Part shown: positions 15,311 through 23,556 of the stretch, piece by piece
Layout: each line of letters starts with the position of its first letter
Numbering within the stretch: the stretch's first letter is position 1
Origin: UBA791 sp963602355
GTDB taxonomy: Bacteria; Cyanobacteriota; Vampirovibrionia; Gastranaerophilales; Gastranaerophilaceae
Reading direction: 5' to 3'
DNA length: 38,488 nt
Assembly: GCA_963602355.1 (NCBI GenBank)
Contig: CAVCIU010000014.1
Location: forward strand, 1-38,488
Program-made: the position numbers and the translations under genes
Notes under the pieces: generated by a model
The model's input: the letters and a program-made list of their open reading frames with translations, nothing else
Databases searched by the model: none
Told to the model about the DNA's origin: nothing

Positions 15311-17169
15311 TGGACTTTTTTGTTCAAAATATATCATTAACATTATTTTTTCCAATGTGGGTAACCTTGCTTATTTTGATTGGAAAATTTACTGGAATAT
15401 TAAAATCGAAAAAAACGATTCTAGCATTAACTCTTTTATCAAGTGTATGGGGAGTTATTTCTTCATCATTTGTTTTAGCAAAAGTGTTGCTAACTCCTAA
15501 TTTTACTTATGAAACTGTAATTAATTTCTTAAATATTAAAGGTGTTGCCTTTGATTTAGGTTGCTATGTTGATTTAATATCTGCATTTCTTATGCTGATA
15601 GTGTTTGCAGTATCTTTAATCGTACAAATTTATGCTTATTATTATATGTATGAGGACAAAAGTTTTGTAAGATTTTTCACGTTCTTTAACTTTTTTACAT
15701 TTACAATGATAGGGCTTGTTTTAGCACCAAATATTTTTCAAACATATGTATTTTGGGAACTTGTTGGGGTTTCAAGTTATTTATTAATCGGTTTTTGGTA
15801 TAAAAAAGATTCAGCTCAAAAAGCTGCGAAAAAAGCTTTTTTAATGAATAGAATTGGCGATACTCTTTTGCTTGCTGGGATAATTTTTTCATCAGTATTG
15901 ATGTATAATTTTGCGTCAGATAGTTCATTTGTTGCAATTCCATATTCAAGCTTAGACGAGATTTCATCGATATTATACACTTATACGACAGAAACAACTT
16001 TTTCAATAATCTGCGTTATGTTATTTTTCGGTTCGATTGCAAAATCAGCACAATTTCCACTTCATACGTGGCTTGTTGATGCAATGGAAGGTCCAACTCC
16101 TGTGAGCGCCTTAATTCACTCTGCCACAATGGTTGCAGCGGGGGTATTTTTGGTTGCTAGATTGTATCCAATTTATTTTCAATCAACTTTTGCAATGAAT
16201 TTTATTATAGCAATCGGTTTAATTACTGCAATTTTATGCGCATATTTTGCAATGACTTGCGATAATGTTAAAAAGATTTTGGCTTATTCAACAAGCTCAC
16301 AACTTGGTATAATGTTTGTCGCACTTGGCTCTGGTGCATTAACAGGCGGAGTTGTTTATTTATGCTCTCATGCTTTTATAAAATCAATGTTGTTCCTATG
16401 CGTAGGTGCAATAATAACTGCTTTTGCGGGAAATGCAAATATTCGTAAAATGGGAGGTTTAAGAAAAAAATCTCCAATATTAGCTACATGTTTTATAATT
16501 GGTGCTTTATCTTTATGTGGATTGATGTTTAGCGGTTTTGTTTCAAAATCTCTTATTATTCATCAATTGTTTGAAACCTCTAATTATCTAATTTTATCAC
16601 TATTAATACTAGTTTCATTTATGACTGCATATTACATATTTAGATTATATTTCATTGTTTTTGAAGGAAAAACAGAAGCCTCTGAAAAGGTTCAAAAAGT
16701 TTCAAAAGGGCTTATTATTCCTACAATTTTAATGACTTTTTTCATTGTAATTTTAGGCTTTTTCTTCCCACATCTAAACGATATTAAAACCGAAATTTTA
16801 CCAGTAACTATTGAATTATTAGGTTTAATTACTGCGTTTATTTTATTTAGAAAATCAAGAAATTTAATCAAATTACCAATATTGTATAATTTATCTTATA
16901 ATGCTTTATTTATCGATAATTTCTACAATTATCTTGCAAAAAATATCTATTCTTCTATAACAGAGGCATTTAATTTTATTGAAACATACATATATGACGG
17001 TTTTGTAGCTGTAATCGTATTTTTAGTCAAATTAAAATCTTGGGTATGTTCAAAATTACAAACAGGAAATATCCAATCATATATTAGTTATTCATTCTTA
17101 ATTTTAGCGGCATTATTCACAATTTTCTGTGTTGTGTATTCACTTGTTGCTTATTTCGTGGAGGTGTAA
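15310..17169 (+). CDS. nuoL: Complex I subunit NuoL
   Basis: The distal antiporter-like proton-pumping subunit, 619 residues, about 16 helices. Diagnostic segments are FWELVGVSSYLLIGFWY, FPLHTWLVDAMEGPTPVSAL (with the helix-7 lysine region just before) and SSQLGIMFVALGSG. The C-terminal tail contains the amphipathic lateral-helix region of the family and a final membrane helix. The nuoM ATG directly follows its stop with no gap. Confidence 0.96.
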   Translation: MDFFVQNISLTLFFPMWVTLLILIGKFTGILKSKKTILALTLLSSVWGVISSSFVLAKVLLTPNFTYETVINFLNIKGVAFDLGCYVDLISAFLMLIVFAVSLIVQIYAYYYMYEDKSFVRFFTFFNFFTFTMIGLVLAPNIFQTYVFWELVGVSSYLLIGFWYKKDSAQKAAKKAFLMNRIGDTLLLAGIIFSSVLMYNFASDSSFVAIPYSSLDEISSILYTYTTETTFSIICVMLFFGSIAKSAQFPLHTWLVDAMEGPTPVSALIHSATMVAAGVFLVARLYPIYFQSTFAMNFIIAIGLITAILCAYFAMTCDNVKKILAYSTSSQLGIMFVALGSGALTGGVVYLCSHAFIKSMLFLCVGAIITAFAGNANIRKMGGLRKKSPILATCFIIGALSLCGLMFSGFVSKSLIIHQLFETSNYLILSLLILVSFMTAYYIFRLYFIVFEGKTEASEKVQKVSKGLIIPTILMTFFIVILGFFFPHLNDIKTEILPVTIELLGLITAFILFRKSRNLIKLPILYNLSYNALFIDNFYNYLAKNIYSSITEAFNFIETYIYDGFVAVIVFLVKLKSWVCSKLQTGNIQSYISYSFLILAALFTIFCVVYSLVAYFVEV

Positions 17170-18681
17170 ATGAAGTATTTATCACTAAATTTATTAATAT
17201 TTGCTCCATTAATCGTACCTGTATTGTATTTGTTACCAATCTTTAGAGGACAAGAAGTTGTTATTCGTAGATTTGCTAAGGGTTTTGCAACTCTACATTT
17301 TATATACGCATTGTGTTTCTGGATTTTTTATAATCCAGCAGAACCATATTTTTCAGAATTATCATTTTTTGGAATTAGTGGTATTCCATCATTAGGCATT
17401 CGTTCTGTATTTACTCTTGACGGCTTATCACTTGTAATGGTAATATTAACTTCGTTTTTAGTACTATTAGCAACAATTGCAAGTAAGACGTGTATTAGAA
17501 AACGTCATAAATTATACTACGGATTGATTTTCCTATTAGAAACAGCTATTTTAGGTGTGTTTACATCTTGCGATATGTTCGTATTCTTCTTGTTCTGGGA
17601 ATTAGAACTTATTCCAATGTATTTCTTAATTAACCTTTGGGGTACAGGAAATTCTCAAAAATCAGCAATGAAATTCTTACTATATACATTTTTAGGCAGT
17701 ATGTTTATGCTAGTAGGTATATTATTACTACACTACTTTAATAATACTCTAAATGCACAAATGACATCACTATTTACAGATATTGATATCGTTGATAAGT
17801 TGCCGATGTATGTACAAATTTTGATATCAATTTTATTAATGATTGGCTTCTTTGTAAAAATGCCAATTATTCCTTTGCATACTTGGCTTCCTAATGCTCA
17901 CGTTGATGCACCTACTCCAGTAAGTATGCTATTAGCGGGTATTTTATTAAAATTAGGCGCATACGGTTTTATAAGATTTAATATAATGTTGCTACCAGAT
18001 GCGTTTAAATTGATTGCGCCAATTTTGCTAATATTTGCACTAATAAACATTATTCACGCAGCTATTCTTGCATATCATCAAAACGATATGAAAAAGATTG
18101 TTGCATATTCAAGTATTTCAAATATGGGCATTGTTTTGCTAGGTTTATGCGCAAATAACGAATTCGGTCTAACAGGTGGAATTTTCCAAATGGTTTCACA
18201 TGGGCTTGTTGCTGCAGGACTATTTATGATTGTCGGAATAATTTATATTAGAACAAAGACAAGAGATTTGAATATGTTGGGTGGGCTTGCAAAAGTTTTA
18301 CCTAATCTAACGGCATTTACTATAATTATTACTCTTGCCGGTGTGGGCTTACCTCTAACTTCTGGTTTTATTGGTGAATTTCTATCATTCTGGGGCGCAT
18401 TTACAGCTCAATATGAAACACCTATATTAATTCCAATTATTGTATTTTTAGCAATGATAGTTTTAAATTTAAGTGTTGCGTACATTTTAAAACTTTTACA
18501 TAGATGTTTTTATGGTCAAATTCAAGAATGTTGGACAAATCTACGAGATATTTCAACACACGAATTTGTAATATTATCGTCATTATCAGCTGTTATCATT
18601 TTCTTTGGTATTTATCCAATGGGTATCGTTGATATGATAAGTCCTGTTGTTGAAACAATTATAGAAAGTGTAGGCATATAA
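17170..18681 (+). CDS. nuoM: Complex I subunit NuoM
   Basis: An antiporter-like proton-pumping subunit of 503 residues. It shows FFLFWELELIPMYFLI, with the conserved glutamate in helix 5, MPIIPLHTWLPNAHVDAPTP, and AYSSISNMGIVLLGL. GAGGT upstream serves as SD within the end of nuoL. Length is normal (about 490-510). It overlaps nuoN by 1 bp. Confidence 0.96.
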   Translation: MKYLSLNLLIFAPLIVPVLYLLPIFRGQEVVIRRFAKGFATLHFIYALCFWIFYNPAEPYFSELSFFGISGIPSLGIRSVFTLDGLSLVMVILTSFLVLLATIASKTCIRKRHKLYYGLIFLLETAILGVFTSCDMFVFFLFWELELIPMYFLINLWGTGNSQKSAMKFLLYTFLGSMFMLVGILLLHYFNNTLNAQMTSLFTDIDIVDKLPMYVQILISILLMIGFFVKMPIIPLHTWLPNAHVDAPTPVSMLLAGILLKLGAYGFIRFNIMLLPDAFKLIAPILLIFALINIIHAAILAYHQNDMKKIVAYSSISNMGIVLLGLCANNEFGLTGGIFQMVSHGLVAAGLFMIVGIIYIRTKTRDLNMLGGLAKVLPNLTAFTIIITLAGVGLPLTSGFIGEFLSFWGAFTAQYETPILIPIIVFLAMIVLNLSVAYILKLLHRCFYGQIQECWTNLRDISTHEFVILSSLSAVIIFFGIYPMGIVDMISPVVETIIESVGI

Positions 18682-20126
18682 TGAATTCTTCACTAGATAT
18701 ATTAAATATTTTTATACCAAATATGATTATAATTCTTGGAATGCTTGTCCAAGTCATATTTTGCTTGATAAATAAAAATATTAGATTTTATAAATCTGCA
18801 AAATGGATTACAGTAGGAACACTATTTGCTTCGCTAATTTCACTATTTGACGTTCAATTCGAACCAATCTATTACGCATTTTCAGATGCTTTGATTTCAA
18901 ATATTTATACAGTGTTTATGCAAGCAATGATTTTGATTTCAGGTATAATTTGTGCTTTGCTTACGAAAAAAGCTGTTGCTTCTCGAAGAAATAGAGCATT
19001 TCAATTTCACGCAATATATTTAGGCACAATTCTTTCTGCGATGTTGCTTGTGGCTGTTAATGACTATTTATCAATGTTTATAACAATGGAAATGTTAAGT
19101 TTTGGTTGTATGTTCTTGATTGCGTTTGCAAAAGGCTACAAATCAAAAGAAGCTATGTTTAAATACTTGATTACAAATGCAGTTGCGACTTGCGTATTTT
19201 TGTTTGGTATTTCATATTTGTATGGAATAACTTCATCTGTAAATTTCACTGTTATCAATGACTTTTATATGCAACATACAGCAGAATGGATTTATACATT
19301 ATCTGTGGTCTTTATTACTTGCGGATTGTTGTTTAAGTTAGCTATATTTCCGTTTGCAAACTGGATACTTGATATCTACGAAGCCTCTGCAACCTCTGTT
19401 GTAGCATTTATTTCCTCAGTGCCTAAAATAGCAGTATTCGGGATTTTATGTAGATTACTAGTGTTTAATTTCAGTTATAGCTTTGAATTTCCAGTAATTT
19501 TATTAGTTCTTGCATCAATAACCGTTGTTTGGTCTAATTTGATTGCAATAAGACAAAAGAATATTAAACGTTTATTGGCTGCAAGTTCTTCTGCAAATGC
19601 TTCTTATATGATTTTTGCAGCAAGCCTTGTCAGCGTATACAATATTTCTACTGTGTTATTTTACCTACTAACGTATATTATTATGAATTTAGGTGTATTT
19701 TCAGCTGTCGTATTGCTTGAAAATTCAGCTTTCTCAAATAAATTATACGAATTTAAAAGCTTTGCATATACAAATCCAATGTTTTCATTAGCATTTTTAG
19801 TTGCTCTACTTGGGTTAGCAGGAATGCCTTTAACATCTGGATTCGTATCAAAAATTTATCTATTATCTGCAATTGCGCAATCTGGTCTGGTATTCTTACC
19901 ATTCTTGATAGTTTTAATCTGTGCTATTGTAATTGCTTTGTATTACTACGTAAAAATTGCAAAACTTATGTTTGAAAAAGATTCATCTCAAACTGAAAGA
20001 TACGTAATTTATAAAACAGAATCAGCAAGCATAGTGTTGTACGTATGCGCTGCAATTACGTTTATCATCGGTATTTTCCCTAACCATGTAATAGAGTTAT
20101 GCAAATTGATTGCATATAATATCTAG
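18681..20126 (+). CDS. nuoN: Complex I subunit NuoN
   Basis: The proximal antiporter-like subunit, 481 residues, more divergent than NuoL/M as usual. It has MFITMEMLSFGCMFLIAF in the helix-5 position and KRLLAASSSANASYMIFA plus LLGLAGMPLTSGFVSKIYLL later. It closes the operon; no NuoE, F or G genes follow. Its TAG stop shares the CTAG palindrome with the stop of the convergent gene at 20123, and no terminator hairpin is visible. Confidence 0.94.
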   Translation: MNSSLDILNIFIPNMIIILGMLVQVIFCLINKNIRFYKSAKWITVGTLFASLISLFDVQFEPIYYAFSDALISNIYTVFMQAMILISGIICALLTKKAVASRRNRAFQFHAIYLGTILSAMLLVAVNDYLSMFITMEMLSFGCMFLIAFAKGYKSKEAMFKYLITNAVATCVFLFGISYLYGITSSVNFTVINDFYMQHTAEWIYTLSVVFITCGLLFKLAIFPFANWILDIYEASATSVVAFISSVPKIAVFGILCRLLVFNFSYSFEFPVILLVLASITVVWSNLIAIRQKNIKRLLAASSSANASYMIFAASLVSVYNISTVLFYLLTYIIMNLGVFSAVVLLENSAFSNKLYEFKSFAYTNPMFSLAFLVALLGLAGMPLTSGFVSKIYLLSAIAQSGLVFLPFLIVLICAIVIALYYYVKIAKLMFEKDSSQTERYVIYKTESASIVLYVCAAITFIIGIFPNHVIELCKLIAYNI

Positions 20127-20449
20127 TAATCGTTATAGTTAGGATAATTCTTGATATCGTGATTTAAGAATTGGCTTGTGTCTGAAGAAGGATCAAGATA
20201 ATATATAAGTCTTTTTATTGATTTGAATGGTTGATACTTATAAATAGGATCTTCAGATGGTTTGTAATCATAAGGTTCCCCATTAGAACGAGCCTGAATT
20301 TTATTATACATCTCAACAAAATCAACAGAATAACCGTAGTTAATCATTGATTCTTCTGAATATACCTCATCTTGTGTAACATAAGCTTTTGCAACATTTG
20401 TTGACAAGAATAAAGATAAGAATATTACTGGTATAAAAAACTTTTTCAT
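20123..20449 (-). CDS. Small secreted protein of unknown function
   Basis: A 108-residue protein with a clear signal peptide (MKKFFIPVIFLSLFLSTNVA, cleavage near AKA). The mature part is rich in Tyr, Asp, Ser and Pro and has no cysteines, helices or motifs that I recognise. The sequence tail (NYPNYNDY) is low complexity. It is convergent with nuoN, overlapping by 4 bp, and lies 26 nt downstream of the ispG start on the opposite side of ispG's reading direction, i.e. after ispG on the same strand. It could be co-transcribed with ispG. Confidence 0.65.
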   Translation of the reverse strand: MKKFFIPVIFLSLFLSTNVAKAYVTQDEVYSEESMINYGYSVDFVEMYNKIQARSNGEPYDYKPSEDPIYKYQPFKSIKRLIYYLDPSSDTSQFLNHDIKNYPNYNDY

Positions 20450-20475
20450 TAATTGTCCTTTTATATCATAATAAC

Positions 20476-21543
20476 TTATTTTTCGGGATTGTTCAAGTAA
20501 TTAACAATAACTTCTTCTAACTTGTCTAAAAGCTCAGATTCTGGAACACGTGCAATAATTTCGCCTTTTCTAAAGATATAACCTTCACCAATAGCACCAG
20601 CTATGCCAAAATCGGCATGTTTAGCTTCTCCTGGTCCATTAACAGGACAACCCATTGTTGCAATTGTTAGAGGTTCATCAAGATTTTTAAATCTTTCTTC
20701 AACTTTTTTTGCAAGACCTATTAAATCTATTTGAGTTCTACCACAAGTTGGGCAAGATACAAAGTTTACACCTCTTTGACGTAGATTTAAAGATTTTAAA
20801 ATTGCATAACCTGCGTGAACTTCTTCAACTGGATCTTCAGTTAATGAAACTCTAATTGTATCACCAATACCTTGCGCTAATAATGCACCAATACCTACTG
20901 ATGATTTAACTAAACCGCCTTTTAATGTACCAGATTCAGTGATACCCAAGTGTAGCGGATAATCATGTCTTTCAGAGAATAATTGGTAGGCTTCAATAGT
21001 TGTAGGTACATCAGACGATTTTAGTGAAACTTTTATTTTATCAAAATCTAACTCTTCTAAAATTTTAATATGTCCTTCTGCACTCATAACCATTTTTTCT
21101 GCTAAAGAAATGTCTAATTCTTGCAGATTTTTTTCCAATGACCCCGCATTAATACCAATTCTGATAGGTATATTTTGCTGTTTTGCTAAGGTTACAACCT
21201 TTTCTACATTTTCTCTACGACCAATGTTACCAGGATTTAAACGTAAAGCTGCAACCCCATTATTTATACATTGAATAGCTAATCTGTAATCAAAATGTAT
21301 ATCTGAAACTACAGGTATTGAAGACTTTTTAACAATTTCTTTAATTGCTTCTGCAGCATCTTTATTTAAAACTGCAAGTCTAATGATTTCACAACCTGCT
21401 TCTTCAAGTTTTTTAATTTGTTCTAAAGTGGCTTTTACATCACGAGTATCAGTGTTGCACATTGATTGTACAGGAATAGGCGCACCGCCACCAATTTTTA
21501 CATTACCTATTGTTAACTCTTTTGTTTTTCTTCTTTTTATCAT
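20476..21543 (-). CDS. ispG: 4-Hydroxy-3-methylbut-2-enyl diphosphate synthase (IspG)
   Basis: IspG reduces MEcPP to HMBPP in the MEP isoprenoid pathway, using a 4Fe-4S cluster and ferredoxin or flavodoxin. The 355-residue, two-domain bacterial form shows VQSMCNTDTRDV, the TIM-barrel segments ISDIHFDYRLA-like (VVSDIHFDYRLA) and RLNPGNIG, and the cluster ligands in VSCPTCGRTQ plus MGCPVNGPGEA. Length is normal. There is no SD; TAAAAT ends 6 nt before the ATG, so its mRNA may be leaderless. Confidence 0.96.
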   Translation of the reverse strand: MIKRRKTKELTIGNVKIGGGAPIPVQSMCNTDTRDVKATLEQIKKLEEAGCEIIRLAVLNKDAAEAIKEIVKKSSIPVVSDIHFDYRLAIQCINNGVAALRLNPGNIGRRENVEKVVTLAKQQNIPIRIGINAGSLEKNLQELDISLAEKMVMSAEGHIKILEELDFDKIKVSLKSSDVPTTIEAYQLFSERHDYPLHLGITESGTLKGGLVKSSVGIGALLAQGIGDTIRVSLTEDPVEEVHAGYAILKSLNLRQRGVNFVSCPTCGRTQIDLIGLAKKVEERFKNLDEPLTIATMGCPVNGPGEAKHADFGIAGAIGEGYIFRKGEIIARVPESELLDKLEEVIVNYLNNPEK

Positions 21544-21549
21544 AAAATA

Positions 21550-21555
21550 ATTTTA
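21550..21555 (-). promoter_or_regulatory. -10 box of ispG, leaderless arrangement
   Basis: TAAAAT on the minus strand is separated from the ispG ATG by exactly 6 nt (21544-21549). Transcription would then start at or beside the A of ATG. No SD is present upstream of ispG. Confidence 0.5.
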
Positions 21556-21582
21556 GCACTAAAATAAAATTGAGGTAAATTT

Positions 21583-22314
21583 ATGAAATTAGCTGTTATA
21601 TCCGATATTCACGGAAATTTGTTTGCATTAGAAAAAGTTCTAGAAGATATTGAGCATGAAAAATGCGATAATATTATTTGTTTAGGCGACCTTGCAATGG
21701 CAGGTCCTGAACCTGATAAGACTGTAGAACTTGTTAAACAAATGGATTGGGACGTGGTTCAAGGTAATACAGATAAAATGATTGTTGAATTTAACGAGGA
21801 TATGTTTAACGCATTAAAGGGAGCAATTCCAATCATGGCGAATGCTTTAAGAAATGATGCAGCAGCTATTTCTGATGAGAATAAAGAGTATTTGAAAAAT
21901 TTACCAGAAAATTTGGAAATTAATATTAACAACACTCCAATTTTGTTAGTACACGGTTCTCCAAGACGTAATAACGAGGATATTTCGCCGGATTTACCAC
22001 TAGAAAAAGTTGAAGAAATGGTTGAAGGAACAGATGCAAGACTAATCCTTTGCGGACATACTCATTTACCTTGCGGTTATCAAACAAATTCAGGCAAAAC
22101 TGTTGTAAATGTTGGAAGCGTAGGCAGACCTTTCACAGAAAAACCTGTTTCATGCTATGCTATTGTTACTTTTGATGAAATTGGGTTTGGCGTTGAACAC
22201 AAATTTGTAGAGTATGACAACGTTTCAGCCTCAGAAACTCTTGCAAAACGTAATTTTGAAGGTGCAGACAAATTGGCTCAAATCCTTATAAATCCTACTG
22301 TTCGCCATATGTAA
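21583..22314 (+). CDS. Metallophosphoesterase, YfcE/MJ0936-like
   Basis: A calcineurin-like phosphoesterase of 243 residues. The two-metal site is complete: SDIHGN (D8, H10), CLGDLAMAGP, QGNTDKMI, LLVHGSPR and CGHTHLPCG, in order. Such stand-alone proteins hydrolyse phosphodiesters or phosphomonoesters, but the physiological substrate cannot be told from sequence. It has a GAGGT SD and diverges from ispG with only 39 nt between starts. A role in nucleotide or protein dephosphorylation is possible. Confidence 0.88.
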   Translation: MKLAVISDIHGNLFALEKVLEDIEHEKCDNIICLGDLAMAGPEPDKTVELVKQMDWDVVQGNTDKMIVEFNEDMFNALKGAIPIMANALRNDAAAISDENKEYLKNLPENLEININNTPILLVHGSPRRNNEDISPDLPLEKVEEMVEGTDARLILCGHTHLPCGYQTNSGKTVVNVGSVGRPFTEKPVSCYAIVTFDEIGFGVEHKFVEYDNVSASETLAKRNFEGADKLAQILINPTVRHM

Positions 22315-22353
22315 ACATTACGTAAATTATTTTTATTTACACCAAAATAGCTG

Positions 22354-22359
22354 TATAAT
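22354..22359 (+). promoter_or_regulatory. -10 box of the mnmD-like gene, leaderless arrangement
   Basis: A perfect TATAAT ends at 22359, exactly 6 nt before the ATG at 22366. No purine-rich SD lies between them. Transcription should begin at the start codon itself. Confidence 0.6.
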
Positions 22360-22365
22360 AGCTAT

Positions 22366-23556
22366 ATGGTAGAGTTTCAGGCAAAATTTACTGACGATGG
22401 CTCTATAGGGCTATATTCTGATGAAGTGAATGATATTTATCATTCACAGTTTGGTGCGCTTTCTGAAGCTTATGAGAAATTTATTTTACCTGCAAAGATT
22501 GATGAGTTTATAAAAAATAATAATAAAATAAAAGTTTTAGATATTTGTTTTGGAATTGGATATAATTCAAAAGCTTTTTTAAATTTTTATTTTCAAAAAT
22601 TGCATGAAAAAAATAATTGTATCAAATCGATAGATACCAATAATATTTTTGATATAAAAAATCATGAACTCGTTCTGCATGGAGTAGAAATTGATAAAAA
22701 TTTGATAAAAATTTCTCCGTTTATAAAACAGATTAAAAATTATAAAAATTATAAAAATTATAAAAATTTAAAACATAATAATTTGTTTTCTAATTTTGAT
22801 AAAATTACAAANNNNNNNNNNATTATTCTTTTTTTGAAAATCTTAGAAAAATACAAAGATTTATACTTTGATAATGAGACTCTCTCGATTTTGAGCAACA
22901 AAAGCAATAAAAAATTTTTTAGTCAAAATTTAGCCTATTTTATCAAAAGTTACAAATCAGAGGGGTATAAACTATCCTACAGTGAACATATTTTAGCCTT
23001 TTTACATAATATATATTATAAGTATATATCAAATAGTTACAAAAATAGTCTAAAAGTACTAGAAAATCGTAAAATTGATATTGAGCTATTTGATACTGAT
23101 GCGAGGGATTTTATAAAAAATACAAATTTGGAGTATGATTTTGTATTTTTAGATGCCTTTTCGCCATCTAAGGTTCCAACTTTATGGACTGTTGAATTTT
23201 TTAATCAACTTTATAAACATACAAGTCAAAATTCCATGATTTTAACTTACTCAAATTCCGCATCAATTAGAAATGCATTTTTAGAAAATAATTTTTATGT
23301 GGGTAAAATTTATAATAAATTTGAAAATAGATTTACAGGAACAATCGCAACAAAAAATAAAAATTTATTAGATTATCCATTAGATGATTATGAATTAGGT
23401 TTATTAAAAACAAAAGCTGGGATTTGTTTTCACGATAATGAAGATTTAACTTTATCAAACGAAGAAATTTTAGAAAACAGAAAAAATGAAGTCGAAAATT
23501 CAACTTTGATTTCAACAACACAATATAAAAAGGAGTATAAATGTCATACGACGTAG
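22366..23556 (+). CDS. MnmD-like tRNA wobble-uridine methyltransferase, with insertion and assembly gap
   Basis: The ends match the MnmD/MnmC N-terminal domain (SAM-dependent methylation of nm5-(s2)U34 in tRNA). The N-terminus has the substrate-side SDEVNDIYHSQFGALSEAYE and the SAM motif VLDICFGIGYNSKAF. The C-terminal part has DTDARDFI, DFVFLDAFSPSKVPTLWT and LTYSNSASIRNAFLENNF, parallel to the LDGFxPxxNPxxW family motif. Length is about 396 residues against roughly 220-260 for stand-alone MnmD. The extra 130 or so residues (about 85-235) are Lys/Asn/Ile/Phe/Tyr-rich, contain a (KNY) repeat and include the 10-N gap, so the reading frame across it is not proven. It overlaps the next gene by 16 bp. 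Confidence 0.75.
   Translation: MVEFQAKFTDDGSIGLYSDEVNDIYHSQFGALSEAYEKFILPAKIDEFIKNNNKIKVLDICFGIGYNSKAFLNFYFQKLHEKNNCIKSIDTNNIFDIKNHELVLHGVEIDKNLIKISPFIKQIKNYKNYKNYKNLKHNNLFSNFDKITXXXXIILFLKILEKYKDLYFDNETLSILSNKSNKKFFSQNLAYFIKSYKSEGYKLSYSEHILAFLHNIYYKYISNSYKNSLKVLENRKIDIELFDTDARDFIKNTNLEYDFVFLDAFSPSKVPTLWTVEFFNQLYKHTSQNSMILTYSNSASIRNAFLENNFYVGKIYNKFENRFTGTIATKNKNLLDYPLDDYELGLLKTKAGICFHDNEDLTLSNEEILENRKNEVENSTLISTTQYKKEYKCHTT
22732..22775 (+). repeat. 9-bp tandem repeat (TATAAAAAT) in the MnmD-like gene
   Basis: Three perfect copies of TATAAAAAT/TTATAAAAA phase (22741-22767) with degenerate flanking copies encode repeated Lys-Asn-Tyr. The period is a multiple of three, so copy changes keep the frame. 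It lies 37 nt before the assembly gap. Confidence 0.85.
22812..22821. other. Assembly gap (10 N)
   Basis: Ten N bases interrupt the MnmD-like gene. Ten is a common placeholder, so the true length is unknown. The low-complexity AT-rich repeat just upstream is a likely cause of the break. Confidence 0.97.

Noticed and set aside
15701..16006. 101-codon antisense frame inside nuoL
   Set aside because: A shadow of a conserved membrane-protein gene, with no SD or recognisable product.
22732..22775. Possible CRISPR-like or origin-type iteron array
   Set aside because: The 9-bp copies have no spacers, lie inside a coding frame in multiples of three and encode Lys-Asn-Tyr, so they are a coding microsatellite.
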